Shown here: piece after piece, positions 59,464 to 64,000 of the stretch | How the letters are laid out: each line of letters begins with the position of its first letter | Position numbering within the stretch: the stretch's first letter is position 1 | Source of the DNA: Chitinophagaceae bacterium | GTDB taxonomy: Bacteria; Bacteroidota; Bacteroidia; Chitinophagales; Chitinophagaceae | DNA length: 64,000 bases | Direction: 5' to 3' | Assembly (NCBI GenBank): GCA_025449645.1 | Contig: JANWIY010000085.1 | Span: forward strand, 1 to 64,000 | The notes under the pieces: generated by a model | What the model saw: the letters and a program-made list of their open reading frames with translations, nothing else | What the model was told of the DNA's origin: nothing | Databases searched by the model: none | Position numbers and translations under genes: made by a program

Positions 59464-62400
59464 CCTTCCTGAGATTTATTCAGTTCACGCGATTTTGCAA
59501 TCTCGTATTCTAACTCCGCATCAATATCCTGCTGCTCCACTTTTTTTGCTTTCTCCATCAACTGGTCGTGATTCGCGATCAGCCATACTAATTTTTCCTT
59601 ACCATAGGACATGCGGGTGATCACTACAAAAAGAACAGGAACTATGAAGATAGCCAGTGTTGAAGCTGCAGTCATACCGCCGAAAACAGTAAAACCAATC
59701 GTTCTCCTTGCTACTGCGCCGGCACCCGTTGCCAGTACCAATGGCACCACGCCCAGCATAAAAGCAAGGGACGTCATGATGATCGGACGCAACCGAAGCT
59801 TCACTGCTTCCAATGTTGATTTGATAAGTTCTTCGCCGCGGTCAACACGTATTTTTGCAAACTCAACAATTAATATCGCGTTCTTTGCCGCCAAACCTAT
59901 TAATGTAATCAACCCTATTTGGGCATATACATTGTTTGTTAAACTCGGCACGAACACCAGTGTAAGAATGGCCCCGAACGCCCCAATGGGTACGGCAAGC
60001 AATACCGAGAACGGAACTGACCAGCTTTCGTACAGCGCAGCGAGGAAAAGAAATACAAAGGTGATGGAGAATAAGAAAATATAAATAGTGGTTGACCCCG
60101 CCCGGATCTCCTCATAACTCAATCCGGAAAATTCGTAATTATACCCCTCAGGAAGAACCCTGTTCGCAATAGCGATGAGTGAATCCGTAGCCTGGGTGCT
60201 GCTGAATCCCACCGCAGAAGCACCATCAATTTCCGCGGAACGAAAAATATTAAAATGGGATATCAAAGGAGCGGTTTCTGTCGGCGAATAACTCACCAGC
60301 GTGCCGAGAGGAACCATTGTGCTATCCTGATTGCGCACATAATATTTATCTATATCCGTTATCAGTGAGCGAAACGCCGTATCGGCCTGCACTACAACAT
60401 GAAATGTACGGTTGTAAACCGTAAAATCATTAATGTACAAACTGCCCATGAATGCCTGTATGGTAGTGAACACATCCCCGATATTTACACCTAACTTCTC
60501 ACACTTTTCCCGGTCGACAGTAAGATTGATACTGGGTGTGTGTGAGGAATAAAAACTGAATGCATTTGTTATCGCAGGATTCTTATTTGCCTCACTTATG
60601 AATTTGTTCACTACATTTTCAAATGCATGCAAATCATCACTGGTGCTGCGTTGTTCAATCTGCATACTAAATCCAACCGTTTCACCAACGCCCGGAATCG
60701 GCGATGGCTGAATCACTTCAACGTTTGCATTTTTTATTCCTGCCTCTGTAATTCTTTTTTGCATCACCCTGATAATCCCCGGCACCTGCTGATCAGACAC
60801 ACTGCGCTCATCCCATGGTTTAAGCTGCACATAAATTGTCCCCGAATTGGAATTGGTCGCATTATTCACCACATTCAATCCCGATAGGGCGGCATAATGC
60901 GCAACACCGGGAGTATGAGTAACCACTTGCATCAATTTAGTCATCACATCAACAGACCCGGCGGTTGAAGAAGCCGGAGGTAATTGAAAAGTGACGTACA
61001 GGTTACCATCATCTTCCGAAGGAATAAAACCGGTTGCCTTATCCTGAAATAAAAAGTATGCCGCAGCGCAAATACAAAGCAACAATATCACCACGTACTT
61101 CGAGGCTTTAATACTTCTTTTGACGCCGTTCGTATATTTGTCCGTAATCCTCTCGAACCAATTATTAAATGAAAAGAAGATCTTATTCAGGCCTTTCTTC
61201 TGTTTATCCGGATCGGAAGGTTTTAATAATAATGTGCAAAGTGCAGGAGTCAGTGATAATGCAATGAAAGCAGAAAGTATGACCGATATCGCGATCGTGA
61301 TGGCAAACTGCTGGTACAACCTTCCAACAATGCCCGGAATAAATCCTACCGGAACGAATACTGCAGCGAGTATCAGCGCAATCGCCACCACGGGCGCTGA
61401 AATGTCTTTCATCGCATGATAGGTTGCTTCTTTCGGCGACATCTTTTGGTGATCAATATAGTGTTGTACGGCTTCCACCACAATAATAGCATCATCCACC
61501 ACGATACCAATGGCAAGCACAAAGCCAAACATGGTGAGGGTGTTTATTGTAAACCCAAGAGGAATGAAAAAACAAAAAGTTCCTAAAATGGATACCGGAA
61601 TGGCAAGAACAGGGATTAGTGTAGAGCGAAGGTTTTGAAGAAATAAAAATACCACAATCGCAACAAGTCCCAGGGTCTTTAATAAGGTTCCCACTACATC
61701 GGCCATGGATACCTTCACAACGGTGACTGCTTCAAATGGAACTGAATATTCCACGTCGGCTGGAAAAGACTGCCTTAATAAAGCGAGTTCCTTATAAATT
61801 CCTTTTGCCGTTTCCAGTGCGTTGCTTCCGGGAGCCTGGTAAATGCGCAAAAAAGAAGCCCGGTGCCCGTCAACAAAAGAATTACTTGAAAAAGTGAACT
61901 TGCCCAATTCCACCCTGGCAACATCTTTCAAATAGACCAGCTCTCCGGTGGCCGGTAATGTTTTTATAATAATGTTTTCAAACTCTGAAACCTTGCTCAG
62001 TCTTCCGTTTACGAGAATTCCTATTTCAAAGGTTTGTGTTGTTTGCTGGGGCGGTACTCCGGCGGATCCTGCAGCAACCTGAACGTTTTGCGCATTCAAG
62101 GCACTGATAATATCCGAGGGCGTTAGTTTATATGCCGCCATTTTTTCGGGATTCATCCAGATGCGCATGCTGAAATCATCAGTAAAACGGTTTATACTGC
62201 TCACGCCTGGAACCCTAAGCAAGGCATCCTGGATAAATATATTGGTGTAATTATCAAGAAAGGTAATGTTGTGAGTTCCCTTTGGGGCATACACAGCAAC
62301 CATCATCAGCATGCTTGGGTTCACTGCTCTAACGGTAACACCCAACCGGCTTGCAACTGCCGGTAATAAAGGCGTTGCAATGCTTACCCGGTTTTGCACG

Positions 62401-62720
62401 TCAAGCGTGGCAATATCAATATCAGTCCCGATATTAAAGGTTACGTTCATGGACATCAGCCCGTTATTCGTGCTGTTGCTCTGCATGTATTCCATGCCGG
62501 GTGTGCCATTCACCTGTCCCTCGATTGGCGTAGCGACTGTTTGTTCCACCGTTTGGGCATCGGCCCCGGTAAATTGTGCATTCACCTGCACAATGGGCGG
62601 AGTGATATCAGGATACTGGTCAACTGGTAAACTTAATATACAAATGGATCCGGCAATCACCAACACAATTGAAACAACCATCGCAGTTACCGGGCGCTTA
62701 ATAAATGTGTTAGCTACCAT
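59460..62720 (-). CDS. RND efflux pump inner-membrane transporter (HAE1/AcrB family), copy 1
   Basis: VANTFIKRPVTAMVVSIVLVIAGS, GIVVDDAIIVVEAV, GLAAKNAILIVEFA; ATGA overlap with copy 2. Confidence 0.95.
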   Translation of the reverse strand: MVANTFIKRPVTAMVVSIVLVIAGSICILSLPVDQYPDITPPIVQVNAQFTGADAQTVEQTVATPIEGQVNGTPGMEYMQSNSTNNGLMSMNVTFNIGTDIDIATLDVQNRVSIATPLLPAVASRLGVTVRAVNPSMLMMVAVYAPKGTHNITFLDNYTNIFIQDALLRVPGVSSINRFTDDFSMRIWMNPEKMAAYKLTPSDIISALNAQNVQVAAGSAGVPPQQTTQTFEIGILVNGRLSKVSEFENIIIKTLPATGELVYLKDVARVELGKFTFSSNSFVDGHRASFLRIYQAPGSNALETAKGIYKELALLRQSFPADVEYSVPFEAVTVVKVSMADVVGTLLKTLGLVAIVVFLFLQNLRSTLIPVLAIPVSILGTFCFFIPLGFTINTLTMFGFVLAIGIVVDDAIIVVEAVQHYIDHQKMSPKEATYHAMKDISAPVVAIALILAAVFVPVGFIPGIVGRLYQQFAITIAISVILSAFIALSLTPALCTLLLKPSDPDKQKKGLNKIFFSFNNWFERITDKYTNGVKRSIKASKYVVILLLCICAAAYFLFQDKATGFIPSEDDGNLYVTFQLPPASSTAGSVDVMTKLMQVVTHTPGVAHYAALSGLNVVNNATNSNSGTIYVQLKPWDERSVSDQQVPGIIRVMQKRITEAGIKNANVEVIQPSPIPGVGETVGFSMQIEQRSTSDDLHAFENVVNKFISEANKNPAITNAFSFYSSHTPSINLTVDREKCEKLGVNIGDVFTTIQAFMGSLYINDFTVYNRTFHVVVQADTAFRSLITDIDKYYVRNQDSTMVPLGTLVSYSPTETAPLISHFNIFRSAEIDGASAVGFSSTQATDSLIAIANRVLPEGYNYEFSGLSYEEIRAGSTTIYIFLFSITFVFLFLAALYESWSVPFSVLLAVPIGAFGAILTLVFVPSLTNNVYAQIGLITLIGLAAKNAILIVEFAKIRVDRGEELIKSTLEAVKLRLRPIIMTSLAFMLGVVPLVLATGAGAVARRTIGFTVFGGMTAASTLAIFIVPVLFVVITRMSYGKEKLVWLIANHDQLMEKAKKVEQQDIDAELEYEIAKSRELNKSQEG

Positions 62721-62792
62721 AATTTATTCGTCATTGTTATTCGCATATTGTCGAATATATTTTCTTGCACAAATCACCTAGTTAACATTGTA

Positions 62793-64000
62793 CTAGTTAT
62801 TTTCACCGCTGTCTTTTTTCCCTGCGCTTCGCTGCATGCTGCTATGCGTACTGTCACCTCCTCTCCCGCCGGATTGCTGTTTCTGACTAACCGCTACCTG
62901 CGAGCCTTCGTGAAGGGATTGCACCCCGTCAACGACGATGAGGTCTCCTTCTTCAATTCCGCCCTTGATGATCACATTCCCGCCAATCGTTTGGCCAAGC
63001 TGAATCTTTTTTTGAATTGCATATAATTTCGGGCCTTTCTGCCCAGCCGTATCAGTCTCCTGTTTTTTGGCCGAATCACCGTTATGACTGATCAATGTAT
63101 CTTTCACCACAAACACAAAATATTCACCCATTTGCTCAACAACCGCTTTGCCGGGTATTACCAATTGCGGAGAAGTGTCCTGGTTGTGTACACGCACAAC
63201 GCAACTCATACCCGCCTTCAAACCATATTTCGGATTGGGAAATACAAGCCGGATCCGGATTGCGCCCGTTTGCGGATCGACTGCCCGGTCAATGACGGAT
63301 ATTTTTCCTGTGTAAGGATAAAGTGTATTGTCCGCCATCAGTATTGTAAATAAAGAATCCGGCAGTTTCTTTTTGTGATTTTGAAGGTCCTCAAAATGCG
63401 TCAGTTGTTTTTCATTGATAAGGAAATCAACTGCCATCGGATCAATGGTGGAAATCGTATTCAATACTGTGGTCCCTACAGAAGCCATGTCTCCCAACTT
63501 CACCTGGCTAAAACCGATCGTTCCATCAAAGGGCGCATAAACCGTGGCATAGGTCAGATTCGTTTTTGCTGTTTTGACGGCTTCCTGGGCGGCTTTTGTT
63601 TGATTTTGCGCATTTTCCAATGCAATTACCGCATGGTCAAGTACCTGTTTGGCAATTGCGTTGTGGTTGTTGAGATAAGTATACCGGTCGGCATCCTGCT
63701 TGGCCTGAACCTCGTTTCCATCTGCAACTTTCACATTGGCAACGGCTGCATCGTAATTCGCCTGATACAATCTTTTGTCGATCTCATATAATTTTTGTCC
63801 TTTTTTTATATGTGTCCCCTCCGTAAAAAATATTCCTGTTATATAGCCCGGGACCTCCGGACGCAATGCAACCTCGCTCAGTGCCTCCGTTGTGGAAGGA
63901 TATTTATCAAAATAAAATACTAACTGTGGAACTGCCGTAATTACATTTACAGGCACGACAGTAGACGGGGGAGGCGGCTTATGCTTGCAGGAGAAAAAAA
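62793..64000 (-). CDS. RND periplasmic adaptor (AcrA/HlyD family) lipoprotein, 5' end beyond window
   Basis: EVALRPEVPGYITGIFFTEGTHIKKGQKLYEID, TYATVYAPFDGTIGFSQVKLGDMASVG; in-frame extension FFSCKHKPPPPSTVVPVNV suggests lipobox upstream. Confidence 0.93.
   Translation of the reverse strand, partial: FFSCKHKPPPPSTVVPVNVITAVPQLVFYFDKYPSTTEALSEVALRPEVPGYITGIFFTEGTHIKKGQKLYEIDKRLYQANYDAAVANVKVADGNEVQAKQDADRYTYLNNHNAIAKQVLDHAVIALENAQNQTKAAQEAVKTAKTNLTYATVYAPFDGTIGFSQVKLGDMASVGTTVLNTISTIDPMAVDFLINEKQLTHFEDLQNHKKKLPDSLFTILMADNTLYPYTGKISVIDRAVDPQTGAIRIRLVFPNPKYGLKAGMSCVVRVHNQDTSPQLVIPGKAVVEQMGEYFVFVVKDTLISHNGDSAKKQETDTAGQKGPKLYAIQKKIQLGQTIGGNVIIKGGIEEGDLIVVDGVQSLHEGSQVAVSQKQQSGGRGGDSTHSSMQRSAGKKDSGENN

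Noticed and set aside
62311-62781. 156-aa plus-strand ORF (with similar ones at 59144-59620 and 59611-60084)
   Set aside because: Antisense mirror frames of the tandem RND genes; recurrence is explained by the duplication

Overview
A 64 kb chromosomal window whose gene content and TAnnTTTG-type -7 elements point to a Bacteroidota genome, probably Chitinophagaceae-like (taxonomy is inferred). About 45 protein-coding genes were read from the ORF track and corrected by eye. No rRNA, tRNA, CRISPR array, transposase or phage genes were recognised. Main blocks: M56/BlaI sensor pair; LytTR two-component pair; sugar transferase with a receiver-like N-terminus; rseP-dxr; GH3-like protein; rplU-rpmA followed by a 32-aa Lys/Ala/Pro-rich histone-like mini-protein missing from the ORF track; a PolX-PHP protein whose polymerase active site looks destroyed; NtrY-like kinase and mazG; an 8-repeat PKD surface protein with a T9SS-type C-terminus; TetR-TolC-HlyD-EmrB efflux operon; M13 peptidase; an L-rhamnose/L-fucose/uronate catabolic cluster; an ECF sigma module; DgkA; GlcD-GlcF fusion; a Tat-exported DsrE-fold protein translationally coupled to a TsdA-like diheme cytochrome c; GMC oxidoreductase pair; a compact DUF6134/CPBP/epimerase/SDR operon; and two tandem RND pumps with an adaptor running off the right edge. 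The most interesting items are the DsrE/TsdA pair, the histone-like mini-gene with its palindromic upstream region, the degenerate PolX, the four-gene coupled operon, and two gene remnants (CreD C-terminus and a broken esterase). I did not find an unambiguous new system; candidates are marked as inference.
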